Source: DASYAE01 sp036501535 (GTDB lineage: Bacteria > Actinomycetota > Actinomycetes > Streptomycetales > Catenulisporaceae). From it: a DNA stretch of 64,000 nt. The stretch lies in NCBI GenBank assembly GCA_036501535.1, contig DASYAE010000202.1:62001-126000 (forward strand), written 5' to 3'. A program made the translations under genes and the position numbers. This document shows positions 36,110 through 45,559 of this stretch, one piece after another. Position 1 is the stretch's first letter. Each line of letters opens with the position of its first letter. The notes below the pieces were generated by a model. The model was given only the letters and a program-made list of their open reading frames with translations. It did no database searches and was not told where the DNA came from.

Positions 36110-36775
36110 TCAGAGCCAGCCCTTCTCCTGCGCGATGCGCACGGCCTCGGCGCGGTTGCGGGCGCCGGTCTTCTGGATGCAGGCGGACAGGTAGTTGCGC
36201 ACCGTGCCCTCGGACAGGTGCAGCTTGCCGGCGATCTCGGTGTTGACCGAGCCGTCCGAGCTGGCCTCGAGGACCTCACGCTCCCGGTCCGTCAGCGGGT
36301 TGATCCCGTCGGCCAGCGCGGCCGCGGCCAGGTCGGGGTCGATGACCCGCTCGCCGGCGACCACCCGGCGCACCGCGTCGGCCAGCTTCGCCGCGGGGGC
36401 GTCCTTGACCATGAAGGCCGAGGCGCCCGCCTCCATGGCGCGGCGCAGGAAGCCGGGCCGGCCGAAGGTGGTCAGGATCACGACCCTGACGTCGGGGTGG
36501 CAGCGGCGCAGCGCGGCCGCGGCGCCCAGGCCGTCGAGGCCGGGCATCTCGATGTCGAGCAGGGCGACGTCCACCGCCGGGCGGCGGGGCCCGGCCGGGT
36601 CGGCGGCGGCGGAGAGCCGCTCGAGCGCGGGCACCACCTCGTCCCCGCGGCCCACCTGGGCCACCACGGCGATGTCGGGCTCCAGGCCGAGCAGGGTGGC
36701 CAGCGCCTCGCGGATCATGGCCTGGTCCTCGGCCAATAGCACCCTGATCTCGGCCTGCCCCGTCCCCGCGTCCAC
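36110..36775 (-). CDS. NarL/DesR-type response regulator
   Basis: 221 residues. Receiver domain with phosphoacceptor Asp74 (ALLDIEMPG), acidic AED pocket and VKD lysine; LuxR-type helix-turn-helix near the C-terminus (LTDREREVLEASSDGSVNTEIAGKLHLSEGTVRNYLS). Downstream partner of the kinase, 10 nt away, and last gene of a four-gene operon with an ABC exporter. Confidence 0.9.
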   Translation of the reverse strand: MDAGTGQAEIRVLLAEDQAMIREALATLLGLEPDIAVVAQVGRGDEVVPALERLSAAADPAGPRRPAVDVALLDIEMPGLDGLGAAAALRRCHPDVRVVILTTFGRPGFLRRAMEAGASAFMVKDAPAAKLADAVRRVVAGERVIDPDLAAAALADGINPLTDREREVLEASSDGSVNTEIAGKLHLSEGTVRNYLSACIQKTGARNRAEAVRIAQEKGWL

Positions 36776-36785
36776 CCGCGCAACC

Positions 36786-38000
36786 CTAGCCGACCGGGAT
36801 GGTGGCTGAAAGCCGGAAGCCGTTCGGCTTCATGGGCGCGGCGTGCAGCGAGGCGCTGAAGGGCGCCAGCCGCTCGCGCAGCCCGGTCAGGCCGTTGCCC
36901 CACACCGGCTCGCCGCGCGGCCGGACCTGCGCGGCGCCGTCCTCGCCCTCCGCTGCCGCGGCGGTGCAGGCGCCGTCGTCGGCGACCTCGAGGGTCAGCG
37001 AGGTCTCGCCGTCGACCGTGGCCTCGATCAGGCGCGCGGTGCAGTGCGAGGCGCCGGAGTGCCGCACCACGTTGGTGACCGCCTCGCGCAGGCACCAGGC
37101 CAGCGCCGCCTCGGCCTCCGGGTCGATCCTGCCCGAGCGGAACAACAGCGCCGGGTCGTGCTCGAACTCGATGCCGGCGGCGGACAGCGCGGTGCGCGCC
37201 GAGGCCGTCTCGACCGCGAGGGTGGCGCGCCGGTAGCCGGAGACCGCCTCGCGTATGTCGGAGAGCGCGGTGCGGGACACCGTCTCGATCTCCGCGACCT
37301 GCCGGGCTGCGGCCGCGTCGTCCCGGCCGATCAGCCGGCCGGCCAGCTCCGCCTTCAGCGTGATGGTCGCCATCGAGTGGCCGGCCAGGTCGTGCAGGTC
37401 GCGGGCCAGCCGCAGCCGCTCCTGGTTGGTGGCCAGGTGCCGGACCTCCTCGCGGGCCTTCTCCAGCTCCGCGATCAGGGTCCGCATCCGCCGGATGCCG
37501 ACCGGCGCCACGCAGGAGAACAGCGCGGGGAGCAGGACCCAGCCCCAGTTGTCGAACTGGACGCCGAGCGCCGTGCACTCGGCCGCCATCGCCGCGGTGG
37601 CCAGAATTCCGCCGACCAGCGCCCATTTCTGAGGGTCGTACGGAAGCACCGCGCCGCAGGCGGCCGCGACGTAGACCCACAGCGCGTACCAGTCGGAGGA
37701 GACCAGCAGCGGCATCGCCGCCGCCAGCACGGCGGCCACGATCAGCAGGTGCACGTTGCTCAGCACGGGCAGGTCGAACACGACCCGCTCCCGCAGCTGG
37801 GACCGCAGCACCATCAAGATGTAGGTGATCACGAAGACCGCGAGGCCGGCCCACGCGACCGCCTGCCGCCACGCCGCGAGGTGCTCGGTCATCGTGTTCG
37901 AAATCGGGATCAGCAGATAGACCAGCCAGACCCCGGCATAGAGCCAGCCGGCCCGGCGGGGAGTGCCGGGCCGGCCGTCGTTCTCGGCGAGCTTCGCCAT
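36786..38000 (-). CDS. DesK-type sensor histidine kinase
   Basis: 404 residues. Several N-terminal transmembrane helices (about residues 18-165), a coiled-coil linker, the HisKA_3 box ARDLHDLAGHSM with phosphorylated His203, and a C-terminal ATPase domain with the GNGLTGLRERL G-box. The absence of a large external domain suggests membrane-state or lipophilic-compound sensing. Part of ATPase-permease-kinase-regulator operon. Confidence 0.9.
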   Translation of the reverse strand: MAKLAENDGRPGTPRRAGWLYAGVWLVYLLIPISNTMTEHLAAWRQAVAWAGLAVFVITYILMVLRSQLRERVVFDLPVLSNVHLLIVAAVLAAAMPLLVSSDWYALWVYVAAACGAVLPYDPQKWALVGGILATAAMAAECTALGVQFDNWGWVLLPALFSCVAPVGIRRMRTLIAELEKAREEVRHLATNQERLRLARDLHDLAGHSMATITLKAELAGRLIGRDDAAAARQVAEIETVSRTALSDIREAVSGYRRATLAVETASARTALSAAGIEFEHDPALLFRSGRIDPEAEAALAWCLREAVTNVVRHSGASHCTARLIEATVDGETSLTLEVADDGACTAAAAEGEDGAAQVRPRGEPVWGNGLTGLRERLAPFSASLHAAPMKPNGFRLSATIPVG

Positions 38001-38033
38001 GCTTCAGATCCTAGATCCCGCGTCCGGGTCCGG

Positions 38034-38762
38034 TCAGGAGTCGGCCCCGCCGCGGCGGTACACCGCGGAGGCGATCGCGATCGAGCCGACCAGCCAGGCG
38101 GCCAGCACCAGCCCGCCGACTGCGGAGATGGACTGGCCGGTGACCAGGTTGGTGGTCATCTGCCGGACCTGGTAGGTCGGCGTGAAGTCGGCCACCTTCT
38201 GCATCACGCCGCCGGTGATCGGGATCCACAGACCGCCGACGATGGACAGGCCGAAGTAGCAGAACAGGGTCACCATCTGCACCGTGTCGGTCGGCACGCC
38301 GTAGCCGATCGCGATGCCCAGCGCGGTGAAGGACAGCGAGGTGATCCAGATCAGCACGAAGGCCAGCAGCCACTTGTCCGCGGGCAGGTGCACGCCGGAG
38401 GCCGCGCCGACCGCGAAGACGATGACGATGGCCGGGATGATCAGCACGGTGGCCGAGACGACCTTGCCGATCACGTAGCCGTTCGGCGGCAGGGCGGTCA
38501 GCCGCAGCTGCTTGGTCCAGCCCTCCTTGCGCTCGGTCGCGATCTTCTGCGCGTTGTTGGTCATCGCGCCGCTGAGCGCGCCGAAGGTGGCCATCGAGAT
38601 CAGGATGTAGGTCTTGGTGTCCACGCCGCCGAGGGTGCCCTTGCTGCTCTCACCGATCAGCAGGAACAGGATCGCCGGGTACAGGACGGTGAAGAACATG
38701 ACGCGCCGATTGCGCATCGCGCGCCGCACTTCAAGGCGGGAGAGCGCCACCACGCCGGTCAT
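38034..38762 (-). CDS. ABC-2 type permease
   Basis: 242 residues with six hydrophobic helices and ABC-2 features (RRAMRNRRVMFFTVLYPAIL, ATERKEGWTKQLRLTAL). Its ATG overlaps the ATPase stop by 4 nt. It forms an exporter with the ATPase and is encoded 33 nt before the kinase, as in Bacillus subtilis yvfRS-yvfTU. Confidence 0.87.
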   Translation of the reverse strand: MTGVVALSRLEVRRAMRNRRVMFFTVLYPAILFLLIGESSKGTLGGVDTKTYILISMATFGALSGAMTNNAQKIATERKEGWTKQLRLTALPPNGYVIGKVVSATVLIIPAIVIVFAVGAASGVHLPADKWLLAFVLIWITSLSFTALGIAIGYGVPTDTVQMVTLFCYFGLSIVGGLWIPITGGVMQKVADFTPTYQVRQMTTNLVTGQSISAVGGLVLAAWLVGSIAIASAVYRRGGADS

Positions 38763-39724
38763 CGGGCCACCTCCGGGTCCTGCACGCCGTTCGCGGCGGC
38801 GATGTTGTCGTCGTCCTGCTCGGTGATCGCGATGAAGGCCTGCTCCAGGCCCAGCGCGGTGATCTCGATCTCCTCCGGCCGGAACCCGGCGTCGAGCACC
38901 GAGTAGAAGGTCTTGTCCGAGTCCGAGCTCTGGATCTGCACCCGCTCGCCGACCACGTCCAGGGAGACCACGTTCGGCAGCAGCAGCAGCTGGTCCCGGG
39001 TGATCCCGGGCAGCCGGAACGAGATCTTCTGGAAGCCGGCCATCGCCTTGATCTCGGCCGCGGTGCCGTTCGCCAGCAGCCGGCCCTTGTTGATCACGAT
39101 GATCTGGTCGGCGATCTGGTCGGCCTCCTCCAGGTAGTGCGTGGCGAAGAGGATCGTCTTGCCCCGCTCCGCCTCGGCCTTCATGGCGTTCCAGAAGTGC
39201 TGCCGGTTCTCCACGTCCATGCCGGTGGTCGGCTCGTCCAGCAGGATCATGTCGCTGTCCCCGGCGATCGCGATGGCGAAGCGCACCCGCTGGGTCTGGC
39301 CGCCGGACAGCTTGTCCGCCTTGCGGTCGGCGATGTCCTCGACGTTGGCCCGGCGCAGCAGGTCGGCGACCTCCACCGGCTTCGGGTGCAGCTGGGTCAT
39401 GAGGGTCAGCAGCTCGCGCACCGTCACATCGCTGAGCAGGCCGCCGGACTGGAGCATGGCGCCGACGTTGCCGTCGATGATCGCCTGGCGCGGGCTCTTG
39501 CCGAAGACCTGCACCTCCCCGCTGGTCGGCTTGCGCAGGCCGAGCATCATGTCGATCGAGGTCGACTTGCCGGCGCCGTTCGGGCCGAGGAAGGCCACCG
39601 CGCGGCCGCGCGGAATGTCCACGGTCAGCTCGTTGACTGCTTTCACCAGGCCGTAGTGCTTTGAAACGCTGCGGAACGAGACCGCGGCCACGCCTGCTCC
39701 GCTCCCGTGTGGGTCCGTACTCAT
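38759..39724 (-). CDS. ABC exporter ATP-binding protein
   Basis: 321 residues from the ATG at 39724, with AGGAGAGA about 11 nt upstream; earlier in-frame starts run into regulatory sequence. Walker A GPNGAGKS (Lys53), signature LSGGQTQRVRFA, Walker B MILLDEPTTGMD, switch His in FATHYLEE. First gene of the four-gene operon. Confidence 0.9.
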   Translation of the reverse strand: MSTDPHGSGAGVAAVSFRSVSKHYGLVKAVNELTVDIPRGRAVAFLGPNGAGKSTSIDMMLGLRKPTSGEVQVFGKSPRQAIIDGNVGAMLQSGGLLSDVTVRELLTLMTQLHPKPVEVADLLRRANVEDIADRKADKLSGGQTQRVRFAIAIAGDSDMILLDEPTTGMDVENRQHFWNAMKAEAERGKTILFATHYLEEADQIADQIIVINKGRLLANGTAAEIKAMAGFQKISFRLPGITRDQLLLLPNVVSLDVVGERVQIQSSDSDKTFYSVLDAGFRPEEIEITALGLEQAFIAITEQDDDNIAAANGVQDPEVAR

Positions 39725-39891
39725 CGTCGTGTGTCGTCTCTCCTGAAGAGAACCGTCCGGGGCGGCGTACCCGTGTCCCCGCTTGATGGCTCCATCGAAC
39801 CGGATCCGGGCCGGGACCGGCAGTGCGGCGCGTCGTGACACTCGCATGACAGCAGTCACGTGGGCACCGGTGACAGACGCGAACCGCGCTG

Positions 39892-39957
39892 CTCAGCGCC
39901 TCCTCAGCGCCTCCTCGGTGCCTGCCCGGTGCCAGCTCAGCGCCTGCTCGGTGAGAC
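39892..39957. repeat. 11-bp tandem repeat, about six copies
   Basis: Head-to-tail 11-bp units: CTCAGCGCCTC twice exactly, then CTCGGTGCCTG, CCCGGTGCCAG, CTCAGCGCCTG and a partial CTCGGTGAGAC. It sits between the VanW gene stop (39972) and the promoter region of the ABC operon (start 39724). Confidence 0.8.
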
Positions 39958-39971
39958 TCGCGGCACGGCGG

Positions 39972-42900
39972 TCAGCCGAGCAGGCCGCCGAGCAGGCCGG
40001 GGCCGGAGCTGGACGGGGCCGGCGCGGTCGGCCGGGAGCTGGGCGGCGCGGACTGGCCGCCCGACCCGGATCCGGACCCGGCGCCCGGCCCGGGGTTCGC
40101 GGACGAGCCGCCGGAGGGCGCGCCGCCGGCGGCCCCGGTGCAGGCGGAACCGGCCGCGCCCTGCTGCGGGGCGTACTGGACGTGGAAGTGCTCGACGCCG
40201 GCCTGCTGGCCGCTGCGCTGGAGGGTGCGGGTCACGTCGACCTGGAAGCCCGGCTGCCCGCATCCGGAGGTCGGCTGGACCACCGCATAGCGCTGCGATA
40301 CCTGGACCTGCACCTGGTCATAGTACTTCTGGCCGAGCAGCGCGACGGTCAGCGAGCCGCTGCTGTAGTCCGCGTAGAGGTAGACCGGGTGCGAGCTCGT
40401 GTTCGTCCACTGGAGATCCGTGCCGGGCGAGACGACCGCTGCGTCGAGGCCGTCCGGATACAGCGGGACGAACGAGGCGTTCGGATGGTGCATCGTGTCG
40501 CCCATGCCGGCATTGAACGCGGCGTCGAAGACCGCGGTGGCGGCCGAGTCGACGCCGTCGGAGGGATCGACGCCGGCCTGCTGCGCCTGGCTGGTCAGGG
40601 CGAAGCCGTTGGCCGCGGTCACCGGGCCGAGGGCGGTCAGGAACGAGAACGTCTGCCCGGGCTGGACCACGCTGCCGGCCACGAGCGTGGTGGCGCGCTG
40701 GACGTTCGCCGCCCGGTTCGGTGCGGCCGGCACCGCGATGGTGCCGGTGCCGAGCACGTCGGTGACGCCGAGAGCCTGCGCCTGCTGCGTCGTAAAGGCC
40801 GGCGGCAGGTCGCCGACCGGCACCGTGGCGGCGCGCGGGGCGGACTTGGTCAGCACGCCGAGCACGGCCTGCGCCAGCGCGGCGGGCGAGAAGCCGCGGC
40901 CGTCCCGGCCCGGGACGAGCTGCGGGGTGCCGCCGGCGATGGTGAACGTGGCGTCGACCGCGGGGGTCTCCTGTGCCAGCGCGGCGGCCGGCAGGTCGGC
41001 GCGCAGCGCGGCGCCGTTGATCTCGGGGACCATCTGCCCGGAGCCGTCCGGCCCGATGGTGAGCGCGGCGCCGATCTGAGCCGGCGTCAGCACGGTGGCG
41101 ACCGAGCCGACGGTCAGCGTGATCGGCGCGGCGACGGCGGGCCGGGCGATCGCGGCCAGCGCGGCCTCGAGCGCGGCCGGGGTGGCCAGCGGCTGTTGGA
41201 CCTGGACCGGCAGCATGATCGGGTCGATCCGCAGGTATCCGGACTCGATCGCGGCCACGGCGCCGGAGACGCTGAAGCCGCGCCCGGTCTGCGGCGCGGT
41301 GACGACCGGGGTGGTGCCGTTGAAGGTGATCTTCCCCTCGGTCATCGGCAGGGTGTAGGCGTTCGCGAACGCGGTCAGGATGCGGGTCAGGGTGCTGCGG
41401 TCGACGCCGGCCACCGGGCCGACCTGGTAGTCGGCGCCGAACAGCGCCGGGATCACGACCGTCGGGTCGATCCGGCGCGACTCGGCCTGCGCGACCGTGG
41501 CCGCGGCGTCGAGGGAGAGCCCGGACTGCTGCGGGTCGAGGACGGCCGGGATGTCGCCGACCAGGAGGTGCAGGGGCGCGTCGACGCGCTGCGCGAGGCC
41601 GTCGGCGAGCGCGTGCTCCGCGGCCGTGGTGGACATGCCGCCGATGGAGACGCCGTCGACCACGGCGCCGCGCGGCACGGTGCCGCTGACGACGCCGCCG
41701 GCCGTGACGAGGGCGATCCCGTAGAAGGCCACGAGGACGGCGGCGACGCAGACCACTGCGGTCACGGTGCGCTTACGGCTGCCCTGCTTCGGCTTCGCCT
41801 CGCGGCTCGCGCGGGTCGCAGTCGCGGCGCCGGCGTCAGCGTCGCGGTGCTCAGGGCGCTCCGTGCTCTCAAGGCGCTCCATGAGCACGGTGTTCTCATG
41901 GTTATCGCGCCCTTGGCGCACAGGCTCGGGTGGCGCGGATGTCGCGCCGCCGGACTCCCAGGGCTCGGCGCGGGCCGGGCCCTGCCGGGATCCGGACCGG
42001 CGCGACGCCTGTGCGGGGATCGCGGACGGCGGGGCGGCGGGCTGCCGCGGGATACGGCTGATCAGCTCGGTCGGCGCTTCCGGGGCCACGGGGGCGGGCG
42101 GCGCGGTCAGCGCGGCGGCCTGCGGCCCGGACGGCAGGGCGAGCCGTTCCGGGTCCAGGTACGAGGACCGGCCGGACGAGTCGTGGAAGATCCCGCCGAG
42201 GTAGCGCAGCGCCAGCGCGTGCCGGGCCGGGTCGTGGCCGCCGACGTCCGGCGTGGCGAAGCCGGGGAACGGCGCAGGGTGCGTCGGCACGCCGTATGGG
42301 CCGCCGAAGACCGCCGGGCTGACCGCTCCGGGCACGTAGTCGGGCACGAAGTCGTATCCGGCGGCGTCGAAGCCGGACTGGTCGAGGCCGGACTCGTCGG
42401 GCTCTGCGCCGCGGCCCGCGGCGGCGTCGGCGCCGGGGTCCGCGTCGCCCCGGAACCAGTCCTCGAGCAGGCCGGTGCCGCCGGCCGGCGCGGCCCCGGC
42501 AGCCGGGCGCTCGGCGAGGGCCTGCGCGAGGTCGCCGAAGACCGCGGTCTGCTCGATGTCCGGGGCGCCGAGGCCGACGTCCGCCGGGGTCGCGGTGCTG
42601 AAGTCGAAGCCGAAGACCTGCTCCAGGGTGTCGTGGAAGGCGTCTTCGAGCAGCGCCGCGTTGGCCAGCGAGGCCTTGTCCGGCGGCAGCGTGCGGGTCA
42701 GCAGCGCCGGGGTCGGGCGCACGTCCGGCGGGACCGGCACGACCAGCGTGGCGGTGGTGAGCGCGGCCAGTTCGGAGGGCAGCGTGCTGGGCCGGGCCGG
42801 GGAGGCGACCGCCTGGGCGAACTGCGCGACCGGGCTCCCGTCGGACGCCTGCGAATCCGGGTCCTTGCTCACGTTCTCCCAGGCGGCGCGGGAGCGCAGC

Positions 42901-43382
42901 GTGGTGGCCGACAGCGGCGGCGAGTCCGGCAGCTTGATCCGCAGCCGGGCGGTCGCCTCCGCGTCGGTGGCGACGCGCACCCGGCCCAGCTGGCGGGGGA
43001 CGCCGCCGGCGCCCGGCTCGGTCAGCAGGCCGGCCAGCGGGCCGGGCGTCGCCGGACCCTGATCCGCCGGCTCGGCGGGCTCGGCGTCCGGGTCCGAGTA
43101 CGCGGGCAGCGGGGGGAAGTCGAACAGGTCCGTCGAGCCGGATCGCGCCGATTGGCCGGCGCCGGAGTAGTCGTAGTCGGTGGCCGGATACGAGCCGGTC
43201 GGATACGAGCCGGCCGGGAATTCCGCGGCGGGGTCGGCGGGACCGCTCGCGCCGCCCGGCAGCCTGGCGGATCCGGCGCCGAGGTAGTCGTCGCCGTAGT
43301 CGTACTGCGGCGCCTGATATGCGCCGCTCGCCGCCGGATCCGGCAGCGGGCCGGGCTCCCGTTCGTCAATCGACTCGCTCAC
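39972..43382 (-). CDS. VanW-family protein with long cytoplasmic N-terminus
   Basis: 1136 residues. Residues 1-537 are Pro/Ala/Asp-rich, mostly disordered and without a recognisable domain. One transmembrane helix lies at about 538-560 (VTAVVCVAAVLVAFYGIALV). Outside it are repeats of the peptidoglycan-binding-4 type seen in YoaR-like proteins (VDGVSIGGMSTTAAEHAL, QTGRGFSVSG, GRDGRGFSPAAL), then the VanW domain at about 890-1045 (VQPGQTFSFLTALGP, GVDSAATAVFDAAFNAGM) and a Gly/Ser/Pro tail. GTG start. A cell-wall role is expected from the family; despite the name, no vancomycin-resistance function is implied. Confidence 0.82.
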   Translation of the reverse strand: MSESIDEREPGPLPDPAASGAYQAPQYDYGDDYLGAGSARLPGGASGPADPAAEFPAGSYPTGSYPATDYDYSGAGQSARSGSTDLFDFPPLPAYSDPDAEPAEPADQGPATPGPLAGLLTEPGAGGVPRQLGRVRVATDAEATARLRIKLPDSPPLSATTLRSRAAWENVSKDPDSQASDGSPVAQFAQAVASPARPSTLPSELAALTTATLVVPVPPDVRPTPALLTRTLPPDKASLANAALLEDAFHDTLEQVFGFDFSTATPADVGLGAPDIEQTAVFGDLAQALAERPAAGAAPAGGTGLLEDWFRGDADPGADAAAGRGAEPDESGLDQSGFDAAGYDFVPDYVPGAVSPAVFGGPYGVPTHPAPFPGFATPDVGGHDPARHALALRYLGGIFHDSSGRSSYLDPERLALPSGPQAAALTAPPAPVAPEAPTELISRIPRQPAAPPSAIPAQASRRSGSRQGPARAEPWESGGATSAPPEPVRQGRDNHENTVLMERLESTERPEHRDADAGAATATRASREAKPKQGSRKRTVTAVVCVAAVLVAFYGIALVTAGGVVSGTVPRGAVVDGVSIGGMSTTAAEHALADGLAQRVDAPLHLLVGDIPAVLDPQQSGLSLDAAATVAQAESRRIDPTVVIPALFGADYQVGPVAGVDRSTLTRILTAFANAYTLPMTEGKITFNGTTPVVTAPQTGRGFSVSGAVAAIESGYLRIDPIMLPVQVQQPLATPAALEAALAAIARPAVAAPITLTVGSVATVLTPAQIGAALTIGPDGSGQMVPEINGAALRADLPAAALAQETPAVDATFTIAGGTPQLVPGRDGRGFSPAALAQAVLGVLTKSAPRAATVPVGDLPPAFTTQQAQALGVTDVLGTGTIAVPAAPNRAANVQRATTLVAGSVVQPGQTFSFLTALGPVTAANGFALTSQAQQAGVDPSDGVDSAATAVFDAAFNAGMGDTMHHPNASFVPLYPDGLDAAVVSPGTDLQWTNTSSHPVYLYADYSSGSLTVALLGQKYYDQVQVQVSQRYAVVQPTSGCGQPGFQVDVTRTLQRSGQQAGVEHFHVQYAPQQGAAGSACTGAAGGAPSGGSSANPGPGAGSGSGSGGQSAPPSSRPTAPAPSSSGPGLLGGLLG

Positions 43383-43757
43383 AGCGCCGGCCCCGGCCTT
43401 CCACCTCGCAGGTTATGCGCCCGGGCGGCCGAAAGCAGCCGATCACGGACGGTATCCACGGCTTCACCATACTGTGATCATCTGGCGCCCGAAGGCGGTT
43501 CGGCGAGGTTTCGCCGGTGCGAGTGCACTTGCCGCCGCACTCGCCCGGCGGCCCGGGCCGCGCGCGGCGGGGATCGGCGCGCGGCGCACTCGGATCGCGC
43601 GCGCGGCCCGGCGCACCGGCGGCGCGCCGCACGACCGGCGCGTTCCGGCCGACTTTATGGCAGCTACTTTATATACCAGCCACGAGTCACTGGCCGGCCC
43701 GGCGCGGCTGAAACGGCGTCAGATACGACCGTGCGCAGCGGGACCGCGCGGCGAAGT
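43383..43757. other. Intergenic region upstream of VanW gene
   Basis: About 375 bases with no supported gene. Most is extremely GC-rich and full of short dyads (43540-43640). A short AT-rich island with TATATA at about 43668-43676 is the best -10-like sequence for leftward transcription, and a second AT-rich patch lies at 43455-43490. Confidence 0.4.
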
Positions 43758-44414
43758 TCACACTTTCGGGTGAGACAAACCGGGCGCGCCGGAGCGCTGT
43801 TTGATCCGCGCGGTCAACGACGCCGCCCACGCCCGGTAGATGCCCACGGTGACCAGGAGCATCCCGCCGAGCAGGTAGCCGATCGAGCGCCAGTCGTTGA
43901 CCAGGATGATGTCGCCCTTCTGCCGCAGCGTGGGCGGCGGTCCGAGGTAGGTCAGCCAGAGCAGGGCGAGCAGCCAGCCCGCGCCGGCGCAGGCCGAGAC
44001 GCTCAGCCGGCTCGGCACGGCCTTGTCCGGGCGCGCGGGCGCGCCGTCGAGCAGGCCCTCGGCCAGCAGCATCAGGGCGATGACGGCGCCGAGGGACAGC
44101 AGCAGCCCGATCGGCCAGGGCACGCCGCCGAGGGTCGCGTTGACTCGGTGCTCGAACGAGCCGATCACGCCTACCGCCACGCCGATACATAAGGCGACCA
44201 GCGACAGCGCCACCCGGACGATCTTGAGTCCCATGGGTGCCATTGTCCCCTGCTGCGGTATTGCCCCTTGCGGTCGCGGTGGCTTATCAGCTGCCGTCGC
44301 ACCCGCAGCTACGTCCACAGTTACGTCCGCAGTCATGTCCGCACCGCCGTCTGACGGCACGTCACTGGCTGCTGCCATGCCGCTGCTTGAGGCCGCGTCT
44401 TTGCCTGATGCCAT
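43758..44414 (-). CDS. Polytopic membrane protein, DUF6113-like
   Basis: About 218 residues from ATG 44414, two bases after the mshB stop (TGACATG). A polar N-terminus containing a repeated Asp/Val/Thr stretch (ADMTADVTVDV) precedes five hydrophobic helices with WPIGLLLSLGAVIAL and GDIILVNDWRSIGYLLGGM. A small membrane gene in this position after mshB is a recurring actinobacterial arrangement; the DUF6113 assignment is from memory and tentative. Confidence 0.65.
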   Translation of the reverse strand: MASGKDAASSSGMAAASDVPSDGGADMTADVTVDVAAGATAADKPPRPQGAIPQQGTMAPMGLKIVRVALSLVALCIGVAVGVIGSFEHRVNATLGGVPWPIGLLLSLGAVIALMLLAEGLLDGAPARPDKAVPSRLSVSACAGAGWLLALLWLTYLGPPPTLRQKGDIILVNDWRSIGYLLGGMLLVTVGIYRAWAASLTARIKQRSGAPGLSHPKV

Positions 44415-44415
44415 G

Positions 44416-45393
44416 TCACAGTCCCGCGAAAAGGTCGTCTTCGAGCTCGCCGGACGCTGACGGCGCCGACTCGCCCTGCTCGGAAGATTGGCACAGCGGG
44501 TAACGCAGGGTGTAGCACTCGGTGCCGCTGACCGGCCAGCCGAGGCCGTTGGACAGCGCGTAGAAGGCACCGCCGGGCGTGGTCCGCACGAAGACCTGGG
44601 TCGCGTGCGCCCGCATCGCGGCGATCTTGCGGTCAGCGTAGTCCTCGGCCCAGATCCGCGTGGTCACGGTCGCGTCGGGGGCGGCGAACGGGACCTCGTC
44701 GACGGATCCGGCAACGCTGAACCCTGTCTCGGCGGCGTGCTCGCGCATCCGGTCGAGCCCGGCCTCGACAACGGAGCGCGGCGTGGTGTGCCAGTAGACC
44801 TTCGCGACCGCGTGCGGCTCGACCTGAGCGTCAGCGGCCAGCTGCACGGCTCGCATCGCGACCCGGTGGGCCTGTATGTGGTCCGGATGCCCGTATCCGC
44901 CGAAATCGTTGTAGGTGACCAGAACCTGGGGCCGCACCTCCCGGATGATCTCGGCCAGCAGCGACGCCGCCTCATCCACGTCGGCCTTCCAGAAGGCGTC
45001 GGGTCGCTCGTTCGAGGGCGTGCCCATCATCCCGGAGTCGTGATAGCGGCCAGCGCCACCGAGAAAGCGCTGGTCGGCGACGCCGAGCTCCTTCATCGCC
45101 GCGGCCAGCTCGGTCGCGCGGTAGGGGCCGAGCCGGTCCTGCCGGTCCCAGGCCAGGTCCGCCAAACCCGACACGATGATCTCGCCGTACTCGCCGAGCG
45201 TGCAGGTGACGAGGGTGACGCGGGCCCCTTCGGCGGCGTATTTCGCCATCGTCGCGCCGTTGCCTATCGACTCGTCGTCGGGATGCGCGTGGACGAACAG
45301 GACCGACCTGCCGGAGGCGCCGGACGCGCCGGAGGAGGAGGCCCGCGGGACGGTGCGGGCGTCGTTCCGCGGTGCAGATGATTCACGGATCAC
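44416..45393 (-). CDS. mshB: Mycothiol biosynthesis deacetylase MshB
   Basis: 325 residues from the GTG at 45393. LmbE fold with VHAHPDDESIGNG (zinc ligands His37, Asp40) and GYGHPDHIQAH; TCTLGEYGE and LGGAGRYHDSGMMGTPSN are diagnostic of MshB. It deacetylates GlcNAc-inositol during mycothiol synthesis. The frame is open farther upstream, but those residues would overlap the divergent gene and match nothing. No obvious ribosome site, so translation may be leaderless. Confidence 0.88.
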   Translation of the reverse strand: MIRESSAPRNDARTVPRASSSGASGASGRSVLFVHAHPDDESIGNGATMAKYAAEGARVTLVTCTLGEYGEIIVSGLADLAWDRQDRLGPYRATELAAAMKELGVADQRFLGGAGRYHDSGMMGTPSNERPDAFWKADVDEAASLLAEIIREVRPQVLVTYNDFGGYGHPDHIQAHRVAMRAVQLAADAQVEPHAVAKVYWHTTPRSVVEAGLDRMREHAAETGFSVAGSVDEVPFAAPDATVTTRIWAEDYADRKIAAMRAHATQVFVRTTPGGAFYALSNGLGWPVSGTECYTLRYPLCQSSEQGESAPSASGELEDDLFAGL

Positions 45394-45559
45394 AGACCAA
45401 AGCGTACGTTGCGTAGTCCTCAAGAAGTCCGCTTCGATGTCCTCCCACGCACGCCACGCTTGGTATTCACTCGACAGCGAGGAGTCCGCCCCGGCACGGC
45501 GTTCCTGCAGCCGCAGGGCCGCCGGCCGCGGCGGACCGGGGAAGGAAGCATCAGGCCAG

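Noticed and set aside
39783..44192. Plus-strand frame of about 1470 codons opposite the VanW gene
   Set aside because: Antisense shadow; no motif, no ribosome site, implausible composition.
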